DNA from: Kingdonia uniflora
Lineage: Eukaryota > Streptophyta > Magnoliopsida > Ranunculales > Circaeasteraceae
Reading direction: 5' to 3'
Length of the DNA: 64,000 bases
NCBI GenBank assembly: GCA_014058105.1
Contig: JACGCM010000669.1
Location: 1,116,001 to 1,180,000 of the forward strand
In this document: one piece after another, positions 10,530-20,999 of the stretch
Position numbering within the stretch: the first letter of the stretch is position 1
Layout: every line of letters begins with the position of its first letter
Notes under the pieces: model-generated
Told to the model about the DNA's origin: nothing
Databases searched by the model: none
The model's input: only the letters and a program-made list of their open reading frames with translations
Translations under genes and position numbers: made by a program

Positions 10530-11990
10530 AATACCCTCAAACTTACAATTTTCCTCATCCCGAGTAAAATAAAGAAATAAAATTAAACTAAGAAAGGAAA
10601 CTACTTTCACAGGACTTGCGATTATATTTAGTGTATGTAATAAGCCGTTAAACCCCCAGGTGTCCCTTGTGGACGAGTGTTGTCTCGTGAGGGTTTATAG
10701 TGACTATACCCACAAAAGTTAATAATAGTATTATGGTAATTCTAAATGATAAGAGAACCATTTCCTGTCAATTTATCATTATTTAGTTATGACAGCAATA
10801 TGCAAGCAGAAAATTCCTTAAAACCTATTATTCTCTGAATATACCATAGAATATATTGAACTTATCTGAAACTAGAGATACTACCTCATGATTAAAAATA
10901 AATTCAAGTATTTTACCAGATATATCTGAGTGCATTGTGGAGATAGTTTTATTGCTTAATACATTGTCTATAATCATTGAGTCAGTGTATGGCAGTCGAG
11001 TACTTACTGGAATAAATTCAACGGTCAGTTTGACAAGTGCCTTAGTCAATTTTACTCCCCGGTATCTTATTTTTATAGCATTTTTGAGTACACTGTTTCT
11101 TAGTGAAGCCTCCATAACAATGAGTTTTTGGTTGACAATCCCTGCCATTTGGCTAAGGTTGTCGGGGTTTGGTGCTCCTTCGTGACCTAGACTCAGGATT
11201 TTCACAAGTAACATTTTTTGTGCTCCTTTCACATAGTTCATGGTCATACTCGAGATCGGTAATAATTTTTCCTCTTTCAGTTCTTAATCATGCGAGTAGC
11301 CTTGCAGCGTGAAAGTTTTTGGAGTAACTTTGGTTTTTTTTTTCTTTTTATACTTTTGGGAATGAACTTATTCTTATGCACTTGTCTCCCTTAGAGCAAA
11401 TTATTCCTAACATAAATACTAGATTTCCCTAAAACTAGTCAATAACCTATCGAATGTATCAATTACAAAACTATAATGAAGTGCAGGTGTTCAAAATATA
11501 CCACGTTAACTTGAATTAGTCTATAATTAAAAGATAGTATATCTAATTTAAGATGGTGTGCAAAATATTTTAGTGTATACTTGTAAACTTTTAAGTTCTT
11601 GATTTCCTTTAAGATTTATTCGAGTTTCCCAACCAATATTTATGTCAAAATAAATTCAATCTAAATGTTAGAAATTTATCAAAAGTACATCATAAATTGC
11701 CAAGAGTGTCATTATTTTATTTTTCTTCAAAAAATATTTAAAAAATAATTTTTCTACCCCCAAACTTAAATGAAATATTGTCCCTAATATTGGAGAACAA
11801 AAACATAAAAATAGAAAGGAAAATTGGAATTTCTCACCTGAATATGTCGTGGGTTGCATCCCAGAAAGCGCTAAGTGTATCGTCTTCAGCTAGACAAAAC
11901 TCCCGTACCCCCAAACTTATGTGAAGTCAATAAATTATTTGGGGATGGGAAATTCCCTGTATTCGGTCTCGCAAAGATCTAAATTAGTAA
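10530..11990 (-). other. Athila-type 3' untranslated region with polypurine tract
   Basis: Next to the LTR the minus strand reads a purine-rich GTTTGAGGGTATT, the polypurine tract (about 10530-10545). The rest has no pol domain. A block at 11835-11895 (CACCTGAATATGTCGTGGGT and on) recurs at 50530-50590 in the pol-less element. So does one near 11288-11325 (GTAGCCTTGCAGCG), which recurs near 50012. A 139-codon frame at 10828-11247 is present, but I do not recognise it and it may be chance. Confidence 0.65.
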
Positions 11991-11994
11991 TATT

Positions 11995-12695
11995 TTCTGA
12001 AAGGATTATCTCGATATAAGGTTTAAGATGCTAGCCATTGACGTTAAAAGCTTTCCCAGTATGATAATTTTTTTACTTTAGCCCAACCATTCTGGTATAT
12101 GTTTACGACTTCAAACGGACTATGCCAACGGGTTTGTAATTTTTCAAGAAAAAGACGCAGCTTTGAGTTAAACAATAAAACTTTTTATCCTGGTGTAAAG
12201 ATTTTTCAGACTATATGTTTATCATGATATGTTTCTGTCCGATTATTATATATTTTAGCATTGTCGTACGCCTCTTGTCTTATTTATTCTAACTTACTTA
12301 GTTGAAGTTTTCGATGAAGTCCTGCTGCGTCTATTTGAAAATTAAATCTCTTAATTGCCCAGTAAGCTTTATGTTCCAATTCCACAAGCAAGTGATAAGC
12401 TTTGCCAAAATACATCTATAAGGTGACATTCCAATCGGGGTTTTATAAGTAGTCCGATAGGCCCAAAAAGCATTATTAAGACGGGTGGACCAATCTTTAC
12501 GATCTGGTCGGACAATTTTCTCTAAAATTCTTTTAATTTCCCGATTTAAAACCTTTATTTGCTCACTTGTCTATGGATGATATGGGGTGGCAACTTTATA
12601 AGTAATGCCATATTTGTGCATAAGTTATTTAAAATAATGTTTTAAAAAATGAGTTCCACCGTCACTTATAATTGTATGAGGTGTACCAAATCGGA
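11995..12695 (-). pseudogene. Athila integrase, C-terminal half (split by LINE)
   Basis: From 12695 leftward the minus strand encodes FGTPHTIISDGGTHF, then GITYKVATPYHP, then an altered [12 protein letters not shown] block. Degenerate C-terminal sequence follows, with [11 protein letters not shown] and PFEVV-I in other frames. This continues directly from the N-terminal half at 16378-17005. The codon for the third catalytic residue (Glu in HPQT-GQ-E) is AAG, Lys, at 12553-12555. In-frame stops and at least two frameshifts are present. Confidence 0.85.
12679..12695. repeat. LINE target-site duplication, left copy
   Basis: AGGTGTACCAAATCGGA, 17 bp, identical to 16361-16377. It lies within the Athila integrase frame. 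Confidence 0.95.
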
Positions 12696-12958
12696 GAATC
12701 TGTAGAGAACAACATCGTCGAAGCAGCGGTAAATAACGGAGGGGTCGAAGCTGTAGAGAACAACGAGACCCGATAGAGTTCAGATAGGGCAGAACCGTCG
12801 AATGACATGGGAATGGGTTGTCACTCAGACATTGAGCGCTATGGAAAAGAAGATATACCGGATTGGACTCCAGTTAAAAAGAGCCGATCCAAACCACAAT
12901 GAATTCCACTCAGTGTCATCACAAGGAGCAAGGGTGCTCAACACCCCAAGTCCAAGTA

Positions 12959-13704
12959 GGTCATATGGTGTTAGGTCCATTACTCGTTTGGAATTATTGG
13001 GGTATTGGCAACGCCAAAACCATAAACCATCTTAAAAGGATTGTCAAGCAACATCATATCTCTATTGTGGTATTGCTCGAACCTTTTCTTGATGCACCAC
13101 TAGCCAATAACTTTGGTAGAAGAATAAATTGTTCCTCACTTATGTCTTACCAGCACATGGGGGGGGGGGGATTTGGGTGTTATGGAAACAAGACTATGAT
13201 GTTGATTTTATTTATGCTTCTAATCAAATGTTGCATTGCAAGATGAGTTATAATAACCAATGGAGCTCTTTTGTTACTATCGTTTATGCCACATGCGACA
13301 TCATCGAGAGACGAACATTATGGGACGACATTAAAACAATATCAATGACAATGACATCTTTATGGTGCACTATGGGAGATTTCAACACTGTGAGACATCA
13401 CACGGAACGGCTTAGGGGCAGAAGATCCTCTCACAAATCCTTTGTAGAATTCAAAGATATGATTCAATCAGCCGGCCTAATGGAGGTATCGTTTACCGGT
13501 TCCAGCTATACATGGTGTAATAACCACCGAGACAAATCACGACAATGGGCACAGTTTGATAGAACATTGGTGAATCCCAGCTTCATGACATCCTTTCCCA
13601 TTTACAAAGTCTCTCACCTAGAAAGGGTCTATTCTGACCACTCTCCACTACTACTATCGTTCAGCAATAATCATTATCACGGCCCCGCCCATTTCGATTC
13701 TTAA
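12959..13704 (+). pseudogene. LINE endonuclease domain
   Basis: The N-terminal part (frame through 12899-13246) reads WNYWGIGNAKTINHLK and VVLLEP, where the Glu corresponds to the catalytic Glu of the exonuclease-endonuclease-phosphatase fold. After a run of twelve G (13159-13170) the frame shifts and the rest follows in 13129-13704: MGDFNT, FTGSSYTWCNN, FDRTL and finally YSDHSPLLL, the SDH motif. The domain nicks target DNA to prime reverse transcription. All main motifs survive apart from the frameshift at the G-run. Confidence 0.9.
13159..13170 (+). repeat. Homopolymer of twelve G in the endonuclease
   Basis: A G12 tract at the exact point where the endonuclease changes frame. It explains the frameshift either as a true slippage mutation or as an assembly length error. 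Confidence 0.95.
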
Positions 13705-14810
13705 AAATGTGGGCATTACATGCTAGCTTCCCAACCATGGTACAAGACAACTGGCCAAGTGGTCTTTATGGCAACTATTCTTTTGCCTACAAGCTTAAGA
13801 AGATAAAACATGCACTCAAGGAATGGAATATAAATGTGTTTGGCAATGTAACTCAGAATTTTTTATACTCTGCAGGATCGAATAATGCAATTGGACCACA
13901 TATTGCAGAATGGCTGGGATGAGCAGGTTGGTACCGAGCTGGGCTCCGTACAGAGAGAACATGCGAACATGCTTCATAATGAAGAGGTATTTTGGAGATA
14001 ACAGTCTAATGTCAAGTGGGTTACGGCAGGCGATGCTAATAGAAAATACTTCCATACTGTAACGCAAGTTAACCGCAAGCAAACTTTTGTGTCCAACTTT
14101 ACTCTTCCAGATGGCACTGAAACAGCTGAGGTAGATGTCATCCATAAGGCTGCGGTGGATTATTTCCGGGATGTGCTGCAGGCTACAAACACTAATGAAG
14201 ATATAGAATTACTTGAGTGCATTCCCAATGTCGTCAATGTAGATGACAATGCCAGTCTAACATGCATCCGAACATTGGAAGAGTTACGTGTTAGTGTGTT
14301 TCAGATCCCCAGTGATAGTGCTCCGGGCACCGATGGTTTCACATCGGCCTTCTTTACCTCATGCTGGGACATAATCAATGATGATCTTCATGGCGATTCC
14401 AAGGAATTCTTCAATGGTGCCCCACTCTCAAGGTGCTATACCTCTTCGTTTCTCACACTCATACCCAAAGTGGATACCCCAACATCGTTGGGTGACTACA
14501 GATCAATTAGTTTGTGCTCCGTCGTATACAAATTTTTTTCTTTCATCATTGCTCACCGATGATGCAAACTCCTCCACAAATTAATCTCTGACAACCAAGG
14601 ATCTTATATTCTGGGCAAGGACATTAGTGAGACTATAAAGTTAGCTCAGGAAATGGTTGGGGATTTGCACATAAAAGTTCGAGTCACAAATGTTATGATC
14701 AAGATAGACATGGCAAAGGCTTACGATAGGCCCGATTGGAGGTTATTGTGACAAGTTTTGCACAAATTTGGGTTCTCCAGCAGATATGTTTCCCTTATCC
14801 CACAATGTGT
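13705..14810 (+). pseudogene. LINE linker and N-terminal reverse transcriptase
   Basis: 13707-13922 contains W-LHASFPTMVQDNW and LKEWNINVFGN, the linker common to plant L1 elements. Then comes FWR-SNVKWVTAGDANRKYFH, and in 14089-14562 the RT fingers: SDSAPGTDGFTSAFF, LTLIPKVDTP and DYRSISLCSVVYK. After a stop the frame goes on with ISDNQGSYILGKDI and IKIDMAKAYDRPDW, where the Asp of IDMAKAYD is the first catalytic Asp. It ends at GFSSRYVSLI. The following YADD block is missing. Polymerase activity is impossible. Confidence 0.9.
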
Positions 14811-14825
14811 TGAAACACCCTGGGA

Positions 14826-14905
14826 AAGCTTGGAAGGAAATTGTGACTCTATTCTCTGGAAACAAATTGTGGGACTCTATTCTCTGGAAACAAATGCACG
14901 GTCTT
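14826..14905 (+). repeat. Rearranged deletion junction in LINE with short duplications
   Basis: A 23-bp segment (GACTCTATTCTCTGG and on) occurs twice in tandem-like fashion. A segment beginning AAGCTTGGAAGG near 14829 is repeated verbatim near 15297. The junction lies where the RT jumps from the fingers to the C-terminal region. Confidence 0.8.
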
Positions 14906-14914
14906 CTCTAAACG

Positions 14915-16180
14915 GTGGAAGCTAACACCACTTGGTACCTCGGCAAAGGAAAAAAAAGCTTTTGGCTTGACGATTGGACTGGGGACGGCTGGTTAACCGA
15001 TAGTCTGGAAATTGATTGCTTGCAAAACATCATGGTAAAGGACGTCATTGTGAATGATAACAACTGGAATTGGCAGCTCCTCGAGCATGAAATGCCGGCT
15101 TCTTGGAAGCACACACTCTCAAACAAGTTCTTCCTCACCGAAGACGACGACAAGCCGCTTTGGGGTCCGTCTGAAATGGGTGAATTCACCGTAACTTCTG
15201 CTTGGGAATTTAGGCGCAGAGAAGAGAGCAATCACAACCGTATGCGGTGGATTTGCATCCAACGATACCGACCAAAATGCAGATTTTTAGTTGGAAAGCT
15301 TGGAAGGAAATTGTGACTGTGAACACCTTTATACAACGACGGATTCTTCTTGTCTCTCGGTGCTGCTGTTGCGACACCCGAGAATCTGAATCTTTGGATC
15401 ACTTACTTGTTCAGGGCAGCATTATTGCAAGGGTTTGGGTACACTTTGCAAATGTTTGCGGAATATGGTAGGGGGCAAATGACAGCTGGTGGATTCGATA
15501 AGGTTTATGGCTTCAGGTAGCTGATTTGTGTACTCAGATAGGTATTGTGTGAGGGGTTCTCTCGGCTTACGCCGTCTGGGAAATTTGGAAAGTACGCTGC
15601 CGCTACCGGTTTGAGGAAGTGCATACCTCTTCCCTCGAAATCTTGCATAAAATCACCACAGCGCTTCAAGAGAGCATGCCCAAAATTAGGATCATACAAC
15701 GCAGCACCTTCGGTGACATCATCTCGTTCCCGGTTCTGAGACTAGCTAAGAAATTGTTACATATCAGAAGACCGACAATCGTCCGATGGACATTTCCACC
15801 ACCTAGTACTTACTTCAAACTAAACAGCGATGGTTTAGTACTTTCCTCTGGATTGAGTGGTGCAGGTGGAATTATTCGAAAAAATCTTGGTGAACTCCAG
15901 TTAGGGTACAACATCGCACTGGGCACTGACACAAATACAGCTGCATAAATGTTTGCGCTACTGCACGGATTAATGCACTGCAAAAGACAAGGTTGGTTCC
16001 CGCTCATCGTGGAGGTGGATGCTGAACTCCTAGTAAACTGGTACAGATGCAAGCATCGCTGCCTGGTAAAGTACGATGCAAGTTGGAAGCTTATCACCCA
16101 GCTCGGACAGGAACTTTACATTACCACACACTTACCACGAAGGCAATGGAACAGCTTATGGACTCTCCAAACTTGGTAGT
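14915..16180 (+). pseudogene. LINE C-terminal region: zinc finger and RNase H
   Basis: 14915-15316 holds TTWYLGKGKKSFWLDDWTG, typical of the region after RT in plant L1 elements. In the next frame IPTKMQIFSWKAWKEIV with CCCCDTRESESLDHLL gives the zf-RVT finger (15247-15471). An RNase H domain follows: FKLNSDGLVLSSGLSGAGGIIR around 15818-15890, then an ALLHGL-HC stretch and LIVEVDAELLV in the frame starting at 15949. One stop separates the two RNase H parts (about 15946). RNase H degrades the RNA template. Confidence 0.85.
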
Positions 16181-16360
16181 TCCCAACATTCACAACGCTT
16201 CTGGTCAGCAGCTACGCTCCCAAGGCAAATCCGAGCAACCTACTTCATGGAAAAATAGGATTAGCCATTATTCGACATTAATCTAGTGGCCAGGCCCTAT
16301 GTCCTCCACTTGTATTTTTGCTCTACTTAATAAAGAAAAAAACCAAATTCGTAAAAAAAA

Positions 16361-16377
16361 AGGTGTACCAAATCGGA
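16361..16377. repeat. LINE target-site duplication, right copy
   Basis: Exact copy of 12679-12695; it follows the A-tail directly. Confidence 0.95.
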
Positions 16378-17005
16378 CTAAAATGTTATCGTTTAAAAAG
16401 ATAATTACGACAGCGTGATCATTTGCCCGATATGGTATAACTTCCACCCATTTATATATAGAGTCAACTGCTACTAAGATCCACAAATAACCATTAGACA
16501 CCTGAAAGGGGCTCATAAAGTTAATGTCCCAGATAGAAAAAAATTCAACCTCTAAAATATTGTTAAGATGTATCTGATCCCGACGACCCATGTTGGCAAC
16601 CCTTCGGCAATGGTCACATCGTGAACAATGGTCGCAAGTGTCCTTAAATAAAGTTGGCCAATAGAAACTATATTGAAGTACTTTATTAGGCATTCTACGG
16701 GGACCAAAATTACCACCATCATCATGAAGACTTTTTAAAATTTGTGGAATGTCATTTTCAAAGACATAACGACGAATCACTAGGTCAGTGCTAACTTTAA
16801 ATAAATAAGGATACTTCCAGATAAATCGTCTAGAGATTATTTCAAATCTCTTTCTATCTTGTCTGCTCAAATCTGGTAGAATGTATCCTGCGGCTAAGTA
16901 ATTTGAAATGTAGGCTAACCAAAGTACCCTATTAATATTCATTAACTGTTCATCAGGAAAATACTCAGGAATTGGAAGGTCTTCGTTAATGTGGTCAACT
17001 ATCAA
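16378..17005 (-). pseudogene. Athila integrase, N-terminal half
   Basis: The minus-strand frame starts near 17005 with an H-H-C-C zinc-binding region (VLQYSFYWPTLFKDTCDHCSRCDHCRR is the recognisable core). It then runs through NNILEVEFFSIWDINFMSPF, the block with the first catalytic Asp, and ILVAVDSIYKWVEVIPY. It stops at the LINE insertion and resumes at 12695. Integrase inserts the element's DNA into the host genome. This half is nearly intact, with few stops, which suggests the Athila copy was not very old when the LINE arrived. Confidence 0.9.
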
Positions 17006-17347
17006 TCACGACAAATAGTCGGTAACAATATTTTCTTTCCCTTTTTTATCACGTATTTCGAGGTTAAATTCTTGGAGTAAAATGATCCAACAGATAAGAC
17101 GTGGTTTAACGTCCTTTTTATTAAGATGATATCGAAGGGCTGAATGGTCAGAGTACACAATAACTTTTGACCCTAAAATGTATGACCAAATTTTTTTTAA
17201 CGCGAAGACAATGGCTAAAAATTCTTTTTCAGTCGTCGTATAATTAATTTCATTAAGTATTTTACTCACATAGCAAATGACATGGGGTGTTTTTTCAAAA
17301 CGTTGTCCTAACACGGCACATACGGCATTATTTGAAACGTCACACAT
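17006..17347 (-). pseudogene. Athila RNase H domain
   Basis: 113 codons in one frame: [16 protein letters not shown] carries the first catalytic Asp, [34 protein letters not shown] carries the Glu, and [14 protein letters not shown] carries the next Asp, as in Ty3/gypsy RNase H. It sits between RT and integrase, the gypsy order, and abuts the integrase frame with no gap. Confidence 0.92.
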
Positions 17348-17349
17348 AA

Positions 17350-18443
17350 TTTCGAAGGGTTAGGTCAAATCGAGTGGTTGGATAATCGGTGATGTGGTCA
17401 ATGAGGACTTAAGTATTTTAAAAGACTTGTGACATTTATCATTAAAATCAAAATGGATGTCTTTAGCAAGTAAATTGCATAAAGGTTATGAGATTTTGCT
17501 AAAGACTCTAATAAATCACCGATAAAAACCTGCGGGCCCAAGGAATGCGCGAACGTCCTTCACTATTTTGGGAGGAGGTAAAGAAGAAATCAAATCAATT
17601 TTTTCTTTATCAACTTCTATCCCCTGAGATGATATCAAATGGCCGAGTACTATTCTTTGATTTACCATAAAATGATATTTTCCCAATTTGGAATTAGGTT
17701 TTTCTCTTTACACCAGATCAAGACCAAGTCTAAGTTTATAAGACATTCTTCAAATATGGAGCCATAAATATAAAAATCATCCATGAAGACCTCTAAGAAC
17801 TTTTCTACCATATCTGAGAAAATACTTAATATACACCATTGAAAGGTCGCGGGTGCATTGCATAGGCCAAAAGGCATGCAACGATAGCCAAAAGTTCCAA
17901 ATGGGTAAGTAAAAGTGGTTTTATCTTGGTCTTCGGGGACTACTGAAATTTGGTTCTATCCTAAACAACCATCCAGGAAACTGTAAAATGAATGACCAGC
18001 TAAACGTTCTAATATTTGATCCATGAATGGTAATGGGAAATGGTTTTTTCGAGTAAACGCGTTTAGCTTTCTGTAATTAATGCAAGTTCGCCATCCTGTC
18101 TGAATGCGGGTGGGTACTGTTCATTATCTGCATTTTTTACGACAGTAATATCTAATTTTTTAGGTACCACCTGGACTGGGATTACCTAAGAGCTATCAGA
18201 GATGGAATAAATAATACCCGCATCAAGAAGCTTCATAACTTCTGCCTTTACTGCCTCCTTCATTAGAGGGGGAGGGTTCACACGTCGTTGTGGTTTTCGA
18301 GATGTTTTTGATCCTTCCTCTAAGTGTATCCTATGCATAACTACTGATGGGCTTATTCTTTTTATATCTGCTATTGACCATCCAATTGCTTCTTTGTGGG
18401 TGTCTAGTACTGCAAAGAGTTTATTTTCCTGATCTAAGTTCAA
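17350..18443 (-). pseudogene. Athila reverse transcriptase
   Basis: 18186-18443 gives the N-terminal block (AIGWSIADIKRISPS, HRIHLEEG, KLLDAGIIY-ISDS), typical of Athila. After a damaged stretch, 17662-17877 reads MPFGLCNAPATFQWC and EVFMDDFYIYG, with the catalytic FMDD intact. The connection region follows in broken frames to RNase H at 17347. The enzyme copies element RNA into DNA. The domain is complete in order but needs several frame changes, so it is not functional. Confidence 0.92.
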
Positions 18444-18581
18444 TGAAGATTAAATGATAACAGGAAGAGTTTTGTTAGGCCCGAGAAACTGATATCCTAG
18501 ATTATCCGGAAGTACTGTAAGATCAAGCTTTGATGGTGATACGATAAAAGGAACTGGGGGGTTAAAAAACATAGGGAGCGA

Positions 18582-19331
18582 CTAGAATTTGGGAGTATAC
18601 CGATGAGGAGGAGTGCATGCAGGAGGATTTTTTTCAAGAATAGCTAAAATATTTTTTAGGATTGACTCGTTAATACCAACGATGTCGTCCTCCAGACAAT
18701 CTTCTAAGAGATCGTCCCTAGAATGTTCAGAGATAATAGTGCCTATCATATTATACTCTTCAGCAGAATCCTGATATTGCCTCATGGCATTAAAAATGTT
18801 CATTTCGAAGGTCATGTTACCGAATGTTAGGTTCAGTATTCCATTTCTACAATTGGTTATAGCGATGGAAGTAGCTAGAAAAGGTCGACCTAAAATAATT
18901 GGGATTTGGCCATGGACATTCGAAATTGGTGGTGTATCATGGACTACAAAATCTACTGGAAAGTAAAATTTGTTCACCTTAATTATCACATCCTCAATAA
19001 TACCCCTAGTAGTTTTGGTGGATCTATCAGCGAGTTGAAGTTGTATCCTTGTGGGCTTAAGTTCTCCTAAATTGAGGTCCTCATAAACACAAAATAGAAT
19101 AAGGTTTACACTAGCCCCAAGATCAAGGAGGGCTTGTTGGATGAAGTATTTTCCTATTACTAAGGGAATGGTGGGACATCCTGGGCCCTTTTGTTTGATC
19201 GGAATTTCAAATGGTAGGACAGAGCTAACTTGTTCAACACTATTTTTTTTCCTAACTCTGGTTCTACGTTTCTTTGTACACAGTTCCTTAATGAATTTAG
19301 CATATGACGGACCCTGATCGATAACGTCCAA
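18582..19331 (-). pseudogene. Athila aspartic protease region
   Basis: 249 open codons on the minus strand. Near residue 68 the sequence reads ALLDLGASVNLI, the active-site loop of Athila proteases (DLGAS where retroviral proteases have DTGA). Further on come QIPIILGRPFLAT, the conserved flap-to-ILGRP motif, and ITNCRNGILNLTFGN. The protease cleaves the gag-pol polyprotein. This is the longest intact frame of the element and ends about 140 bp before the RT frame. Confidence 0.9.
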
Positions 19332-19361
19332 GAGGGGAATGTTAATCCGTACTTGATAAAA

Positions 19362-20988
19362 TTACTCGGGAATATCTTTCAGGCCTTCATTCTTTTTGGC
19401 AGGAACAAGTCTGTTAGGGAATGGGGCCCTAGGCACATAAGGCATGTCTACTAGGTCCGGTAGAGTTGGAACATGATGTAGCCTAGTTATTACTATTTTG
19501 GGCTGGCTAGATGCTAGATTTTTATAGGCTTTTTCCTGAGATTTGGAAACCAAATTGCTCTTAGTTGACGGTATAGGGTCTGGTTTGGTTTATATAGTTC
19601 TCTTATTCCTAAGGGTTATAACTACTTGAGCAGTTTCATTATTCTCAGGTGAACTTTGTTGGGTATGAACCTCAAAGGTGGCCCTCGGGTTAGCAATTGG
19701 TTGACTACGGAATTTTCCCTTTTATCTTTCACTTAATTGGCTTGTTATTTGTCCTATTTGGGTATCTAGCTTCTGTATAAAGGCTCGCATTTATGAAAGT
19801 TCCCTAGAATTTTGCTGGGTTACCCCCCTAATCTCTGTTATAAACTGTTGGAGTGTGAATTCTAAACTAACTAGGTGGGCTTATTTGGTCGGGTATGTTT
19901 GATTCTGATAATATGGTGGAGGATTATAACTGGATTATCCTTGTGGTTGATTCCTCCAGGAAAATGGTAGGTTATTTTGCTAAGGAGATCTACCAAAATT
20001 ATTTTGGTGCTGTCTCCATTCATTATCCAAGATAGCATTAACGTGGTCTAGATTATAATTAATTAACTCAGGGAGTTGTGGACACGTGTGTGCATAATGG
20101 GCAGGATCATTGCATAAATTACAGACCCCAGGAATGGAAGCTAGTTTAGGGGCCGCTACTTTCACTACAGCCATAACATCGACTTTACGTGTAAGAGATT
20201 CCAGTTGGATTTTTAATTCGAGGCTTTCAAGAAATTCAAGGATGCCTCCTTTTCTAATGGGCCTACGATAATGAGAAGTAAAGTCTCATTGCTGTGATGT
20301 CTTAACGTATTTATCAAGAAATGCATATACGGTAGTTTCATCTATATCTTGGAATTTTCCTGAGCTACTTCAATTGATTCACGGGTTAAAAGAGTTAACC
20401 CGTGCAGAAAGAATTGGTTTAGTCTCTATTTCTCGAAACCATAATAGGGGTGCCTTAACAATTTTTCCTTAAAACGTTCCCATGCTTCGTAAAGTTTTCT
20501 CCGTCTTCTTGAAGAAAATTAGAGATATCACATTTTAAAATGTCAGTTTTTTGCATGGTAAAAAACTTGATTTTAAACTTCTGTTTAAGGGTGTCCCATT
20601 CGTTAATTGGCTGGGATGGCAGATAATTTAGTCAACGTTTTGCCTTGTCTTTAAGAGAGAATGGGAAAATGAGTAAATATATGTACTCTATTGCTATATT
20701 CTTACATCGAAATGTTAGGCAGATAGACTCAAATTCATCGATATGTAAGTATGGGTCTTGATTATCGAGTCCATGAAAATGTGGGATTAGGTTCAAAATC
20801 GAAGGCTTGATATCGAACTGGGTTACCGTAATTACTGGCAACTTAATGCATTTTGGCGAGTTTTCCGAAACGGGAGTAAAAAACTCCCTCAGTGACTTGT
20901 CACCCAGTAGTTCAAGAAGATTTTTTTTCTTCAATTTCAACATCGTATATGGCCTGAAGGTCTTCCTGTTAAACTTGATTAGTCGCAT
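19362..20988 (-). pseudogene. Athila gag with zinc knuckle
   Basis: The right part (20632-20988) carries LREFFTPVSENSPKCI, IPHFHGLDNQDPYLHIDEFESIC and IFPFSLKDKAK, the conserved N-terminal gag of Athila and related elements. Around 19980-20174 a zinc knuckle reads CNLCNDPAHYAHTCP (C-X2-C-X4-H-X4-C). The C-terminal part at 19362-19553 is low in recognisable motifs. Gag forms the particle and binds RNA. Several frameshifts occur between 20631 and 20175. Confidence 0.85.
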
Positions 20989-20999
20989 TAGCTATTTTT

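Larger units (their letters stand above)
12696..16360 (+). mobile_element. L1-type LINE, 5'-truncated, with RNase H tail
   Basis: The element lies on the plus strand between exact 17-bp duplications and ends in an A-run (16353-16360), as target-primed reverse transcription leaves it. It keeps an apurinic endonuclease, part of the reverse transcriptase, a zinc-finger region and an RNase H domain, all out of frame with each other. ORF1 (the RNA-binding protein) is absent, so the copy is 5'-truncated. The RT has an internal deletion removing the active site. It interrupts the Athila integrase and is therefore younger than the Athila insertion. Confidence 0.93.

Noticed and set aside
10828..11247. 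139-codon minus-strand frame in the Athila 3' untranslated region
   Set aside because: No motif, not open in the matching part of the pol-less element (about 49530-49980), so not treated as a gene.
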